Source: CAVVEC01 sp963770485 (lineage in GTDB: Bacteria > Acidobacteriota > Terriglobia > Terriglobales > Acidobacteriaceae). From it: a DNA stretch of 64,000 bases. The DNA lies in assembly GCA_963770485.1 (NCBI GenBank), contig CAVYPX010000016.1, positions 186,001-250,000 on the forward strand, read 5' to 3'. A program made the translations under genes and the position numbers. Below the pieces are notes generated by a model. That model did no database searches and had not been told where the DNA came from. It saw only the letters and a program-made list of their open reading frames with translations. Positions 55,968-64,000 of this stretch are shown here, piece by piece (the stretch's first letter is position 1; the number at the start of each line of letters is the position of its first letter).

Positions 55968-56783
55968 TCAGGGTTTCGTGAGCTGCCGCCCGGAGAAATC
56001 GATCCGTCGGAGTGGTTCGGTGATGCTTCGCCGCTTCATGAATTCATCCACGGCGCGACGTGCGCCGGCCCAAAAGCCGTAATCATCAAACTGGATGATC
56101 CCTCCTTTGGATACGCGGTCGTACAGGTTTTCGAGCGTTGCCATCACGCTCTCGTACCAGTCGCCGTCGACGTGAAGTATGGCTATGGATTCAATCCCGC
56201 AACGCGGTAACGTTTCCTGGAACAACCCTGGCACAAGAATGGCGTTGTCCTCAATTCCTAGTCGCTGGAATGAAGATCGCACCTCGTCGAGTGAGCCTCG
56301 GCATGTACCCGTGTAGAGGGAAGCTATGGGATGATCGGGGTTCTCTTGACTCGGCGCAGGCAATCCCTCAAAGGTATCGAACAGCCACAATTTGCGGGAT
56401 CGGTCATTCAGGGTAAGCGCCATCATGGCGGCGCTGCCACCGCGAGCAACTCCACATTCCACTAAATCGCCCGGAATCTTGTTCTTTTCCACGTAGAGAA
56501 CTGCGCGGTGCAGGCTTAGCAAGCGGGCATAACTGCACATCGTGAGGGGCTTTACGCGGCGAAAAAGAGAAGCAAAGTGTGACGGTGAAACTCCGGCAAC
56601 GGCCTCGCGAATATATCGAAGAGTGTGGGAAGCAACCCAAGCCGGCTGGCGTAGCCGGTGAACTGCCTCTCTGGCACTTAGCTTGGCCTCGAGCACGGAA
56701 CTACTATAACGCGCGTTGCTGCCCTGCGGAACGGGGCGCTGCCGGGGAAACTGGCGAATAATGCGGCAAGCGCCGCACCTCAT
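55968..56783 (-). CDS. TylF/MycF-type class I SAM methyltransferase
   Basis: A 271-aa methyltransferase. The start at 56783 overlaps the stop of the preceding ArnT-like gene (ATGA), so the longer frame is rejected. Motif I is LVECGVARGGSAAMM (SAM-binding), motif II KLWLFDTFEGLPAP, and LHVDGDWYESVMATLENLYD and GGIIQFDDYG match the metal-dependent sugar O-methyltransferase family (TylF/MycF). It probably methylates a sugar hydroxyl, perhaps on the glycan made by the neighbouring glycosyltransferases. Confidence 0.85.
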   Translation of the reverse strand: MRCGACRIIRQFPRQRPVPQGSNARYSSSVLEAKLSAREAVHRLRQPAWVASHTLRYIREAVAGVSPSHFASLFRRVKPLTMCSYARLLSLHRAVLYVEKNKIPGDLVECGVARGGSAAMMALTLNDRSRKLWLFDTFEGLPAPSQENPDHPIASLYTGTCRGSLDEVRSSFQRLGIEDNAILVPGLFQETLPRCGIESIAILHVDGDWYESVMATLENLYDRVSKGGIIQFDDYGFWAGARRAVDEFMKRRSITEPLRRIDFSGRQLTKP

Positions 56784-58513
56784 CCGCTCGCCGGGGGGCA
56801 TAATGTCGATCCGTTGGGGCAGGACGATGAGGGAAGAGTTTCGAGGTGGACCGGCGAGACATCCGGTTCTAGAATCCAAATCTTGCGGTCTTTGAAGTAC
56901 TGCAGCAGTTCCTGATTATCGTGCTCTCCCATGTCGCGGGCCCACACGATCTTGGCGTGATCGATGTCGGCAGCGTTGTACACCCACTCGGAATTCGGAT
57001 CGTGGTTGGGAGAATATTGCACGATCACCAACTGTTGTCCGGGTAGGGTTTGCAGTTCGCGCAGAACCTGCGCGCGAGCCAGGTTGCCTCGCGGCCAGGG
57101 AGGCTCAATTGGCACGTGGGCCACAATTGCGGTGAGCCTCAACAGCACCATGGCGACGCAAATCAACGGAATCGCCCGTACCAGGGCGAGGCCGGTCGGA
57201 CGGTTGCGCCAACGCCAGTGCCGGAGGTGGCGCATGCATTGCAGCACCAGCAGGTACAGAAAGCACGTAGCAGGCGCGAAGTAGTGCGGCTGGATCCAGG
57301 TTTCAACCAGCAGCGCCAGCATGAACACCGCCCCGAGCAGGAGTGGAAACCGCATTCGACGGTCGCGCAGCACGACGCGAAGAGCAAAAAGGGGGACGGT
57401 CAGGATTGGTCCAAGGTAGAAGAACCACCCACGAACCAGCAGCATGAACGAATGGTCGAAGAAACCGCCAGGACTCCGACTGGCTTCAAACTGGCGAAGT
57501 TGCTGGTCATAAAAATCCCTCATGACCGGGTGGTGGTAGACGGGTATGAAATGAGCTTTCTGCCACAGAAAAGCTGGAGCGAGCTCGTACGTGCTGAACG
57601 TGACTTGGTAGGTCATGCGAAAGGGACTACCGGTCTGGCGGTAATAGTAGTATCCGGTGGCCAGGGCCGAGATTGTTAGTACCAGAATCATGGGCACGAG
57701 CACGCGAGCCATAGAAGCAGTCAATGCGGAACGGTGTTTGCCAAACATCCACGCCAGGAGCACGACCGCGACAGGCAGACTAAAGACGAATCCCTCGTAC
57801 GGCCGGGTGCTGGCGAGCACCACCAATCCCAAAGCCATGAGCAGCCTATCAAGCGGGTTCGGATGCCGCTTCAAACGAGGTAGCGCTCCCAGTACCAACG
57901 CGCCTCCCAAGGCCGGCAGGGAGCCACCCCAGTAGCTGTTCATCCAATAGCTGAAGATTCCAATGCGCACTACGGCCAACAATCCTCCCAGCAGGGCCCA
58001 TCCCGGTGGCAGCCAACCTTGCAACATCCAGCAGAGGGCAGAGCACATCAATGCGGTCACCAGCAATACCCCAATCCACGGATGCCCCAGACGCATGCCG
58101 AGCGCCAATACCAATCCCTGACCCGGAGGGTATATCGACATGTAGGTCGGCTGCTGAATGATGTGGAAGCTCTCAAAGTGTACCCACATCGGATGTGGAG
58201 GATTCGTGAGACGCCCGTGCGCAAAGGTATCGGCGGCCAACAGGTAGCTGAACTCGTCGTGAACTGCGGGCGCGGGAACGCCAAGAACTGGTAGCAGAGC
58301 CGCCCGGATCGAGAGGCACAGCACGCCCACCACGATCACGGACAAGCCTCTTCGTCTCGCCAGCTTTAGGAAGAATTGTTCGATCGCATGGAAGGAGGAG
58401 AACCGTGATTCGTCCTTGCTCTGGCGAAACGCCATGGCCACAGCTGCAAGGACCAAGAGGAATTCGATGATCGTAAGGAGGTATGGCGCCAGGCGGGAAT
58501 ACGATGAAGGCAT
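56780..58513 (-). CDS. ArnT-like multi-TM glycosyltransferase
   Basis: A 577-aa integral membrane protein. About 11 TM helices are visible from residue 7. The periplasmic loop after TM2 has PAPAVHDEFSYLLAADTF, with the D/E pair typical of GT-C lipid-linked sugar transferases, and YPPGQGLVLALG further on. The C-terminal part is soluble (about 480-577). The catalytic substrate is unknown. It is followed by an overlapping methyltransferase gene, so both likely modify the same glycan or lipid. Confidence 0.8.
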   Translation of the reverse strand: MPSSYSRLAPYLLTIIEFLLVLAAVAMAFRQSKDESRFSSFHAIEQFFLKLARRRGLSVIVVGVLCLSIRAALLPVLGVPAPAVHDEFSYLLAADTFAHGRLTNPPHPMWVHFESFHIIQQPTYMSIYPPGQGLVLALGMRLGHPWIGVLLVTALMCSALCWMLQGWLPPGWALLGGLLAVVRIGIFSYWMNSYWGGSLPALGGALVLGALPRLKRHPNPLDRLLMALGLVVLASTRPYEGFVFSLPVAVVLLAWMFGKHRSALTASMARVLVPMILVLTISALATGYYYYRQTGSPFRMTYQVTFSTYELAPAFLWQKAHFIPVYHHPVMRDFYDQQLRQFEASRSPGGFFDHSFMLLVRGWFFYLGPILTVPLFALRVVLRDRRMRFPLLLGAVFMLALLVETWIQPHYFAPATCFLYLLVLQCMRHLRHWRWRNRPTGLALVRAIPLICVAMVLLRLTAIVAHVPIEPPWPRGNLARAQVLRELQTLPGQQLVIVQYSPNHDPNSEWVYNAADIDHAKIVWARDMGEHDNQELLQYFKDRKIWILEPDVSPVHLETLPSSSCPNGSTLCPPASG

Positions 58514-58644
58514 GTGAGCAGATTTTCGGTTGGCAGGAAACGATTGTCAATGTGACGGAAACTGGGATAATCATGCAGTCTGGTTCGGCAGCTTTCCGGG
58601 TCCGCATTCCAAACCCGAAGAAACCAGCAAGACTCTAGCCAAAC

Positions 58645-60693
58645 ATGATGATGAAGCCGCTTCGAATCAGCCTCTGGATTGCGCTAAGCCTGCTTGGCGC
58701 GGTCGCGCTAGGCACCATTGCTATGCATCGTGGCGAGCAGATCAACGCCATGTGGTTAGTGCTGGCGGGCATCTGTACCTACACTCTAGGCTACCGCTTC
58801 TACAGCAAGTTTGTTGCGGCCAAGGTGCTGGCGCTAGACGCGAAGAGGGCCACTCCCGCCGAACGGTTGGACAATGGCCGGGATTTCATCCCTACCAACA
58901 AATGGGTGGTTTTCGGCCACCACTTTGCCGCCATCGCCGGGCCGGGGCCGCTGGTCGGTCCCGTGCTGGCCGCGCAATTTGGCTATCTTCCTGGGACGCT
59001 CTGGATTCTGGCCGGGGCAATCTTCGGCGGCTGCGTGCAGGATTTTGTCATCCTGCTGTTTTCCGTGCGGCGCGATGGCAAGTCACTTACCGAAATGGCG
59101 CGCGAAGAAATCGGCCGTGCAGGGGGATTTGTAGCTTATGTGGCAGTCATCAGCATTATCGTGATTCTGCTTGGCGCGGGAGCATTGATCGTGGTCAATG
59201 CGTTGAAGTCGAGTCCCTGGGGCGTATTCACTATAGCCATGACCATCCCGATTGCACTGCTTATGGGTCTGTACCTGCGGCGGTTGCGGCCCGGCAAGGT
59301 GCTGGAAGTTTCGCTTCTCGGATTTATCCTGGTAATGCTGGCGATCTGGGGTGGGCAGTGGATTTCACAGGCTCCATCCCTGTCACCCTGGTTTACCCTG
59401 ACCGCGCCGACTCTCGCCCTCGTAATCATCGTCTACGGATTCGCGGCCTCCGCGTTGCCCGTGTGGTTGCTGCTTGCGCCGCGCGATTACTTGAGCACCT
59501 TCGTCAAACTGGGGACCATCGGGCTGCTGGCGTTGGGGATCATTGCCCTGCGTCCCACGCTGCACATGCCACCGCTCACGCGGTTTATCGACGGATCCGG
59601 CCCGGTCTTCGCCGGAAGCGTTTTCCCCTTCGCGTTCATTACCATTGCTTGCGGCGCCATCAGCGGGTTCCATTCTTTGATCTCGAGCGGCACGACGCCG
59701 AAGCTGGTGCGGCGCGAATCCGAGACCCGCATGATTGGGTATGGCGCGATGATGTGTGAATCCATGGTCGCGATTATGGCCATGATCGCCGCCTGCGTTC
59801 TGCAGCCGGGAACATATTTCGCGATCAATAGCCCGGCGGGGGTGGTAGGCAAAACGGCAGCGGCAGCGGCCGCAACCATAAGTAGTTGGGGGTTTCCGGT
59901 CACCGCAGCGGGGATGCAATCGCTGGCTCAGGCGGTCGGCGAGCAGACCTTGTTCAACCGTACAGGTGGTGCTCCCGCTTTTGCCGTGGGTATGGCACAC
60001 ATTTTTTCCAGCAGCCTGGGAGGGCAGGCAGTGATGGCCATCTGGTATCACTTCGCCATCATGTTTGAGGCGTTATTTATTCTCACCACCCTCGATGCGG
60101 GCACGCGTGTCGGCCGCTTCATGTTGCAAGACGCGCTCTCGCACGTCTGGAAGCCGTTGGGGCGGATCAGTTGGTATCCGTCGATCCTCGCGACGAGTGC
60201 TCTAATCGTGGCGGCCTGGGGATCCTTCTTGTGGCAGGGAGTTAAAGATCCACTGGGCGGGATCAATTCGCTGTGGCCGCTGTTTGGGATCGCAAACCAG
60301 TTGCTGGCGATTGTGGCGCTGTGCGTGGCCACGACCATCATCATCAAAATGGGGAAAGCCCGCTATTCTCCCGTGACGCTGGTTCCGTTGACGTGGCTGG
60401 TTGCAGTGACGTTCACCGCGTCCTGGCACAAGATGTTTGACCCCAACCCGCGCATTGGATTTCTGGCGCACGCAGGGCAACTTGCCTCTGCCGCGCCCAG
60501 TCTCGAACTCTCTCGACTGATTTTCAACGACCGGCTGGACGCTCTGGTGACGGGAGTGCTGGTCTTCATGGTTGCCCTGGTTTTGTTGGAATCGGTTTTC
60601 TTGTGGATCAGAGTGCTCTCTGGACGCGCGCACGCGAACGTGAGGGAAGCGCCATTTGTGGCGACACGGTTTGCGGTGGAGGAGCAGGGATGA
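58645..60693 (+). CDS. cstA: Carbon starvation protein A
   Basis: A 682-aa membrane transporter of the CstA family with about 16 TM helices. The N-terminal part includes YRFYSKFVAAKVLALDAKRATP and DNGRDFIPTNKWVVFGHHFAAIAGPGPLVGP (family signature). CstA imports peptides or pyruvate, usually under carbon limitation. Two in-frame ATGs follow the first at 58645. Its stop overlaps the small partner gene by 4 bp. It is divergent from the ArnT-like gene, so the 131 bp between must hold both promoters. Confidence 0.95.
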   Translation: MMMKPLRISLWIALSLLGAVALGTIAMHRGEQINAMWLVLAGICTYTLGYRFYSKFVAAKVLALDAKRATPAERLDNGRDFIPTNKWVVFGHHFAAIAGPGPLVGPVLAAQFGYLPGTLWILAGAIFGGCVQDFVILLFSVRRDGKSLTEMAREEIGRAGGFVAYVAVISIIVILLGAGALIVVNALKSSPWGVFTIAMTIPIALLMGLYLRRLRPGKVLEVSLLGFILVMLAIWGGQWISQAPSLSPWFTLTAPTLALVIIVYGFAASALPVWLLLAPRDYLSTFVKLGTIGLLALGIIALRPTLHMPPLTRFIDGSGPVFAGSVFPFAFITIACGAISGFHSLISSGTTPKLVRRESETRMIGYGAMMCESMVAIMAMIAACVLQPGTYFAINSPAGVVGKTAAAAAATISSWGFPVTAAGMQSLAQAVGEQTLFNRTGGAPAFAVGMAHIFSSSLGGQAVMAIWYHFAIMFEALFILTTLDAGTRVGRFMLQDALSHVWKPLGRISWYPSILATSALIVAAWGSFLWQGVKDPLGGINSLWPLFGIANQLLAIVALCVATTIIIKMGKARYSPVTLVPLTWLVAVTFTASWHKMFDPNPRIGFLAHAGQLASAAPSLELSRLIFNDRLDALVTGVLVFMVALVLLESVFLWIRVLSGRAHANVREAPFVATRFAVEEQG

Positions 60694-60920
60694 GCCATCC
60701 CCAGAAGCACGGGCGGCGCGCGGGCCAGGAGTCCGCTGCTGTTCCAGGGTGGTTCGCGGCGGGGATTGACCTGTTGCTCGCCATCTTCCGCGAGATTTTC
60801 GATGAATCCGCGTACGCGCGTTTCCTGATCCGGCGGCACATGGTTTCGTCCGGCGAAGCCTACACTGAGTTTCTGCGGGAGCACGAACTCGCGAAGGCAC
60901 GCCAGCCACGCTGTTGCTGA
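60690..60920 (+). CDS. CstA-associated small protein (YbdD/Sel_put family), Cys form
   Basis: A 76-aa protein whose ATG overlaps the cstA stop (ATGA). The sequence carries FDESAYARFLIRRHMVSSG and GEAYTEFLREHE, as in the short proteins that accompany CstA transporters. It ends in RQPRCC. In some relatives this terminal dipeptide is Cys-selenocysteine, so this is the cysteine form. The TGA after the last Cys is read as stop. It probably assists CstA or its redox state; the exact role is unknown. Confidence 0.85.
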   Translation: MSHPQKHGRRAGQESAAVPGWFAAGIDLLLAIFREIFDESAYARFLIRRHMVSSGEAYTEFLREHELAKARQPRCC

Positions 60921-60935
60921 GGTACACTCTCCTCG

Positions 60936-61430
60936 ATGCGTGTTTTGGGGATCGATTGCGGTACCGAGTACACCGGCTACGGTGTGGTTGAACTTTGTCA
61001 CGACGGCCGGCTGGTTTGTCTGACCTGCGGTGCCATCCAGCTTTCTCCACGCGAACCGCTTCCGGCGCGTTTGGCGATCATCTTCAACCGTCTTGGCGCG
61101 ATCATTGTGGAATACCGGCCCGACCGGGTCGCTATCGAAGATGTTTTTTATGCCGCGAATGTAAAATCGGCGCTCAAGCTCGGGCAAGTACGCGGTGTGG
61201 CGATGCTGGCGGCGTCATCGGCGGGGCTAGAGGTTGCCGAGTATTCACCTCTCTCCATCAAGTCCGCAGTAGTCGGCTATGGCAGGGCGGAGAAGACACA
61301 GGTGCAGCACATGGTCATGCACTTGCTGAATCTGACGGCAATTCCTGAATCGCCGGACGCTGCCGACGCCCTGGCGATCGCAATCTGCCATCTGCATACG
61401 TCAGCAACGCTGGAGCGGCAAGGTGCGTAG
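60936..61430 (+). CDS. ruvC: Holliday junction resolvase RuvC
   Basis: A 164-aa nuclease that cuts Holliday junctions made by RuvAB. The four catalytic acidic residues are visible: Asp7 (RVLGIDCGT), Glu68 (VAIEDVF), Asp141 and Asp144 (SPDAADALAIAICH). Length is typical. It is near the end of the cstA operon and overlaps the next gene; ruvA and ruvB are not adjacent, unlike in many bacteria. Confidence 0.95.
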   Translation: MRVLGIDCGTEYTGYGVVELCHDGRLVCLTCGAIQLSPREPLPARLAIIFNRLGAIIVEYRPDRVAIEDVFYAANVKSALKLGQVRGVAMLAASSAGLEVAEYSPLSIKSAVVGYGRAEKTQVQHMVMHLLNLTAIPESPDAADALAIAICHLHTSATLERQGA

Positions 61431-62133
61431 AGAGCGGCTCGGGTTATCTGTAGTTTGCATCTTATGGCAATATGCAACCGTGCTTGTATGTCTCGTCGCG
61501 TCCTGGTCATTTGCCGCGCAGGCTGGGCAATCCGCCACAGCCACAGTTAGTTTCAGCTGTGATTTTCCGGGTTCCGACCCTTCTCATTACGTGATCTCGG
61601 TATCGTCCGACGGGCACGCCTCCTATGTTTCCGATGGCAAGCTCAGCGCCCAGTCTGAATCTGACTCCGGCGAGCCGGCTCGACTGGACTTCACAGTTTC
61701 GCAAACGACGACCGCTCACATCTTCGATCTCACCAAACATGCCCGTTATTTCGAGGGTGAGGTCGACTCCAGGAAAAAGAATCTGGCTTCCACGGGCACC
61801 AAGACCCTGACCTACAAGGCCGGGCAGACGAGCACGCAAGGCACCTACAACTACTCTCCGATTCCGGCCGTTCAAGAATTGACCACGATCTTTCAAAACC
61901 TCTCGGCTACATTGGAGTTTGGGCGGCGAATCGAATATGACTATCGCTACCAGAAGCTCGCCTTGGACCAAGAGCTCAAGCGCATGCAGGAGATGTCAAG
62001 CGCAGGCAACCTGGGGGACTTGTCGGTAGTCGCTTCCACCTTGCAAAAGATCGCAACGGACGCCTCCATCCTGAATGTAGTGCGTGAGTGCGCTGAGCGG
62101 CTGTTGGCGCGTGCAGGGCAGGAGACTAAATAG
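61423..62133 (+). CDS. Secreted protein of unknown function
   Basis: A 236-aa protein starting at GTG 61423, inside the ruvC end. A signal peptide (about 1-34, SWSFAAQAGQ) directs export. The mature part is beta-rich (ATVSFSCDFPGSDPSHYVISVSSDGHASYVSDGKLS) and later helical (about 140-236, including LALDQELKRMQEMSSAGN). I do not recognise the family; it is probably periplasmic or outer-membrane-associated. Confidence 0.72.
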   Translation: MRRERLGLSVVCILWQYATVLVCLVASWSFAAQAGQSATATVSFSCDFPGSDPSHYVISVSSDGHASYVSDGKLSAQSESDSGEPARLDFTVSQTTTAHIFDLTKHARYFEGEVDSRKKNLASTGTKTLTYKAGQTSTQGTYNYSPIPAVQELTTIFQNLSATLEFGRRIEYDYRYQKLALDQELKRMQEMSSAGNLGDLSVVASTLQKIATDASILNVVRECAERLLARAGQETK

Positions 62134-62214
62134 CCCGCTATCTTAAATTTAAGAGGCAACGAACTCGGCCAAACAATGTTCTAATAGAGCAAGGGGTTGT
62201 TCCGGAGGTGTACC

Positions 62215-63561
62215 ATGTCTAACCCAAGCGTCCGGTTGCTGAGCGCGGCATCCTTGGCGTCGTTTCTTCTTTTGGCCATTCCCTCCTTTGCTGATTCGCA
62301 GGCACGCATCGTGCGCCTGAGCGATGTTCAGGGCGACGTGCAGATCGACCGCAACACGGGACAGGGTTTCGAGAAGGCATTTCTGAACCTGCCCCTGACT
62401 CAGGGCGTGAAGATCAAGACCGGGGAAAAGGCGCGGGCCGAGGTGGAGTTTGAAGACAGTAGCACATTACGTATCACACCGGACACCAAGGTGGAGTTTC
62501 CCCAGCTTTCGCTTCGTGACTCGGGAGCGAAAGTCTCGTCCATCAATCTTCAGGAAGGCACGGCTTACGTCAATTTCGTCGCGGCCAAGAACGACGAGTT
62601 CACGCTATCGTTCGGCCAGGAGAAAGTGACGCTCTCGCGGCCGGCGCGTGTTCGGATCGAAATGGGTGACGCCGAGGTCTCAGTGGCGGTATTCAAAGGC
62701 GAGGCCCAAGTCTCAACTGCAAGCGGCCCCATGAACGTTGGCAAGAGCGAAACTGTAACCTTCGATCTCGCCCATCCGGATCGGGAAACCCTCGCCAGAG
62801 AGGTGGAACCGGCTCCCTACGACTCCTGGGATAAGCAGCAGGAGCAATATCAGGATCGCTACGCTACCAGCAGCTCATTGAGCAGCTACTCGCCCTATGC
62901 ATACGGCGTCAGCGATCTCAATTATTACGGGAGCTTCTTCAACCTGGCTGGGTACGGCACGCTGTGGCAGCCGTACTTTATTGGGGGTGGCTGGGATCCG
63001 TTCCTGAATGGCGCCTGGGCATTCTATCCGGGTTCTGGCTATGGCTGGGTGTCAGGGTATCCCTGGGGCTGGACGCCATACCACTACGGATCATGGGTAT
63101 TCCTTCCCGGACGCGGATGGGCATGGCAGCCCGGCGGCTCCTGGTCGGCGGCGAATGCCTTGCCGAGAGTGCAGAACCCACCTGCGAAGTTCGCGCTGCC
63201 TCAACCGCCAAACTCAGGACAAGGAACAATCTTTGTGAATCGGGGCGCGATGCCCAATCAGAATGGGTTGTTCAATAACAAGGTGGTGATACGCGAGAAC
63301 TCCGCAGGGCTTGGGATCCCGCGAGGAAGTATCCGGAACCTGGGCGAACTCTCTCCGCTCGTGCAGCAGCAGGGATCTGCGAACGCTCGCCTGCACACCG
63401 CGCCGATTGGCGGTTCGAGTTGGTGGCGCGGAGGGTATTCCGAACCTGACTCAGGCATGGGAATGTGGCATGGCAGCAGCGGCGCAAGTAACTCAGGTAT
63501 GAGCAGCTCGGCAGGCCACGCCAGTAGCGGTCATTCGAGTGGCGGTGGCTCACACCACTAG
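62215..63561 (+). CDS. FecR-domain and YXWGY-repeat surface protein
   Basis: A 448-aa exported protein. ATG 62215 is chosen because GGAGGTG lies directly upstream; the longer frame is rejected. A signal peptide (about 1-27) precedes a FecR-like domain (about 30-200: VRLSDVQGDVQIDRNTG, LTQGVKIKTGEKARAEVEFEDSSTLRITP). The next part is aromatic/Gly-rich with repeated W/Y-G-S-W blocks (GWDPFLNGAWAFYPGSGYGW, SGYPWGWTPYHYGSW). The C-terminus is Ser/Gly/His-rich. It is likely a surface or matrix protein; no sigma or TonB partner is adjacent, so a regulatory FecR role is doubtful. Confidence 0.85.
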   Translation: MSNPSVRLLSAASLASFLLLAIPSFADSQARIVRLSDVQGDVQIDRNTGQGFEKAFLNLPLTQGVKIKTGEKARAEVEFEDSSTLRITPDTKVEFPQLSLRDSGAKVSSINLQEGTAYVNFVAAKNDEFTLSFGQEKVTLSRPARVRIEMGDAEVSVAVFKGEAQVSTASGPMNVGKSETVTFDLAHPDRETLAREVEPAPYDSWDKQQEQYQDRYATSSSLSSYSPYAYGVSDLNYYGSFFNLAGYGTLWQPYFIGGGWDPFLNGAWAFYPGSGYGWVSGYPWGWTPYHYGSWVFLPGRGWAWQPGGSWSAANALPRVQNPPAKFALPQPPNSGQGTIFVNRGAMPNQNGLFNNKVVIRENSAGLGIPRGSIRNLGELSPLVQQQGSANARLHTAPIGGSSWWRGGYSEPDSGMGMWHGSSGASNSGMSSSAGHASSGHSSGGGSHH

Positions 63562-63652
63562 GGTCAGAGAGTCAATCGGTTGCAGTACGCGAGGGCGGCC
63601 TTCGGTCGCCCTTCTGCTTGCGGGGAAGGCGATAACCTATTTGGAGGCGAAC

Positions 63653-64000
63653 ATGCCGCGAGGCTCATGGCCTGAACTGCCGCTGGATGCCTGGCAAGGC
63701 ACCTACGCTACGCTCCACATGTGGACGCAGATTGTGGGGAAGGTGCGGCTGGCGCTAAGTCCGCGGATCAATCACTGGTGGGAAGTCCCACTGTATGTGA
63801 ATTCGCTCGGACTCACCTCTTCCGCAATACCGTATGACGGAGGAAGTTTCGAGGTTCAGTTCGATTTCATTCATCACCAGTTAGTCATTCAAACCAGCCA
63901 GGATCAGCAAAGGACGATCGCGCTAGCGCCGAGGTCAGTTGCCGATTTTTACAAAGAGTTCCGGTCAGCGCTGGAGTCTATGGGCATTCGGGTCAAGACT
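63653..64000 (+). CDS. DUF5996-family protein, 3' end beyond the window
   Basis: ATG 63653 follows GGAGGCGA and the frame is open to the window end (116 codons visible). It reads PRGSWPELPLDAWQGTYATL and continues with HMWTQIVGKVRLAL, INHWWEVPLYVNSLGLTSSA and VADFYKEFRSALESMGI, all matching the start of the DUF5996 family (normally about 300 aa). No function is known. The gene is truncated only by the window edge. Confidence 0.85.
   Translation, partial: MPRGSWPELPLDAWQGTYATLHMWTQIVGKVRLALSPRINHWWEVPLYVNSLGLTSSAIPYDGGSFEVQFDFIHHQLVIQTSQDQQRTIALAPRSVADFYKEFRSALESMGIRVKT

Noticed and set aside
60918..60935. TGA of the CstA-partner gene considered as a selenocysteine codon
   Set aside because: The preceding Cys-Cys already matches the Cys form, and read-through gives no conserved tail before ruvC.

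Overview
The window looks like a chromosomal segment of an Acidobacteriota, probably class Terriglobia. This rests on gene content: a pair of secreted VWA proteins of the acidobacterial type, a FecR/YXWGY-type surface protein, a CarboxypepD_reg/cupredoxin secreted protein, an alkaline-phosphatase-fold/TPR fusion, tandem RND pumps, GC-rich coding DNA and many short palindromic intergenic repeats. The assignment is inferred; there is no rRNA or other marker to confirm it. No tRNA, rRNA, CRISPR array, prophage or transposase was seen.

Layout. 1-7.3 kb: a MITE-like inverted repeat, two divergent VWA proteins, an amidohydrolase, two gene remnants (an ABM-type monooxygenase and an alpha/beta hydrolase), a repetitive small membrane protein, an intact chloroperoxidase-like hydrolase and a small membrane protein. 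7.3-19.5 kb: ECF sigma factor/anti-sigma/zinc-ribbon operon, SET-domain methyltransferase, phosphodiesterase-TPR fusion, small sulfotransferase-like protein, Ser/Thr kinase, CsgG-like protein, LysR regulator and cupredoxin-like protein. 19.6-27.2 kb: an MdtABC-type RND operon without an outer-membrane channel. 27.2-39.5 kb: GNAT protein, dihydroorotate dehydrogenase-like gene plus nifJ (pyruvate:ferredoxin oxidoreductase), an orphan XRE regulator, two MacB-type permeases, a membrane protein and a phosphofructokinase whose signature residues predict pyrophosphate dependence.

39.7-50.2 kb is the most distinctive part. Eight close-packed co-directional genes encode a fatty acyl reductase with an N-terminal degenerate HAD-like domain, a second extended SDR reductase, a polysaccharide pyruvyl transferase-like enzyme, two acyl-activating (AMP-forming) ligases, an enoyl-CoA hydratase-like enzyme, a stand-alone acyl carrier protein and a diacylglycerol-kinase-like lipid kinase. 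A thioredoxin/VKOR pair follows. Together they look like a pathway that activates a fatty acid, loads it on a carrier protein, reduces it and builds it into a modified lipid. I do not recognise it as a described pathway.

51-64 kb: an esterase, a small secreted protein behind a CRP-like palindrome, two GT39/ArnT-like membrane proteins, a GT2 enzyme and a TylF-like methyltransferase (glycan/lipid decoration), then cstA with its small partner gene, ruvC, secreted proteins and the start of a DUF5996 gene cut by the window end.

Non-coding structure includes a family of about 145-bp elements with 18-20-bp terminal inverted repeats (three near-complete copies plus fragments), a palindromic repeat inserted in frame inside an acyl-ligase gene, and two perfect TGTGA-N6-TCACA sites upstream of nifJ and of a small secreted protein gene.
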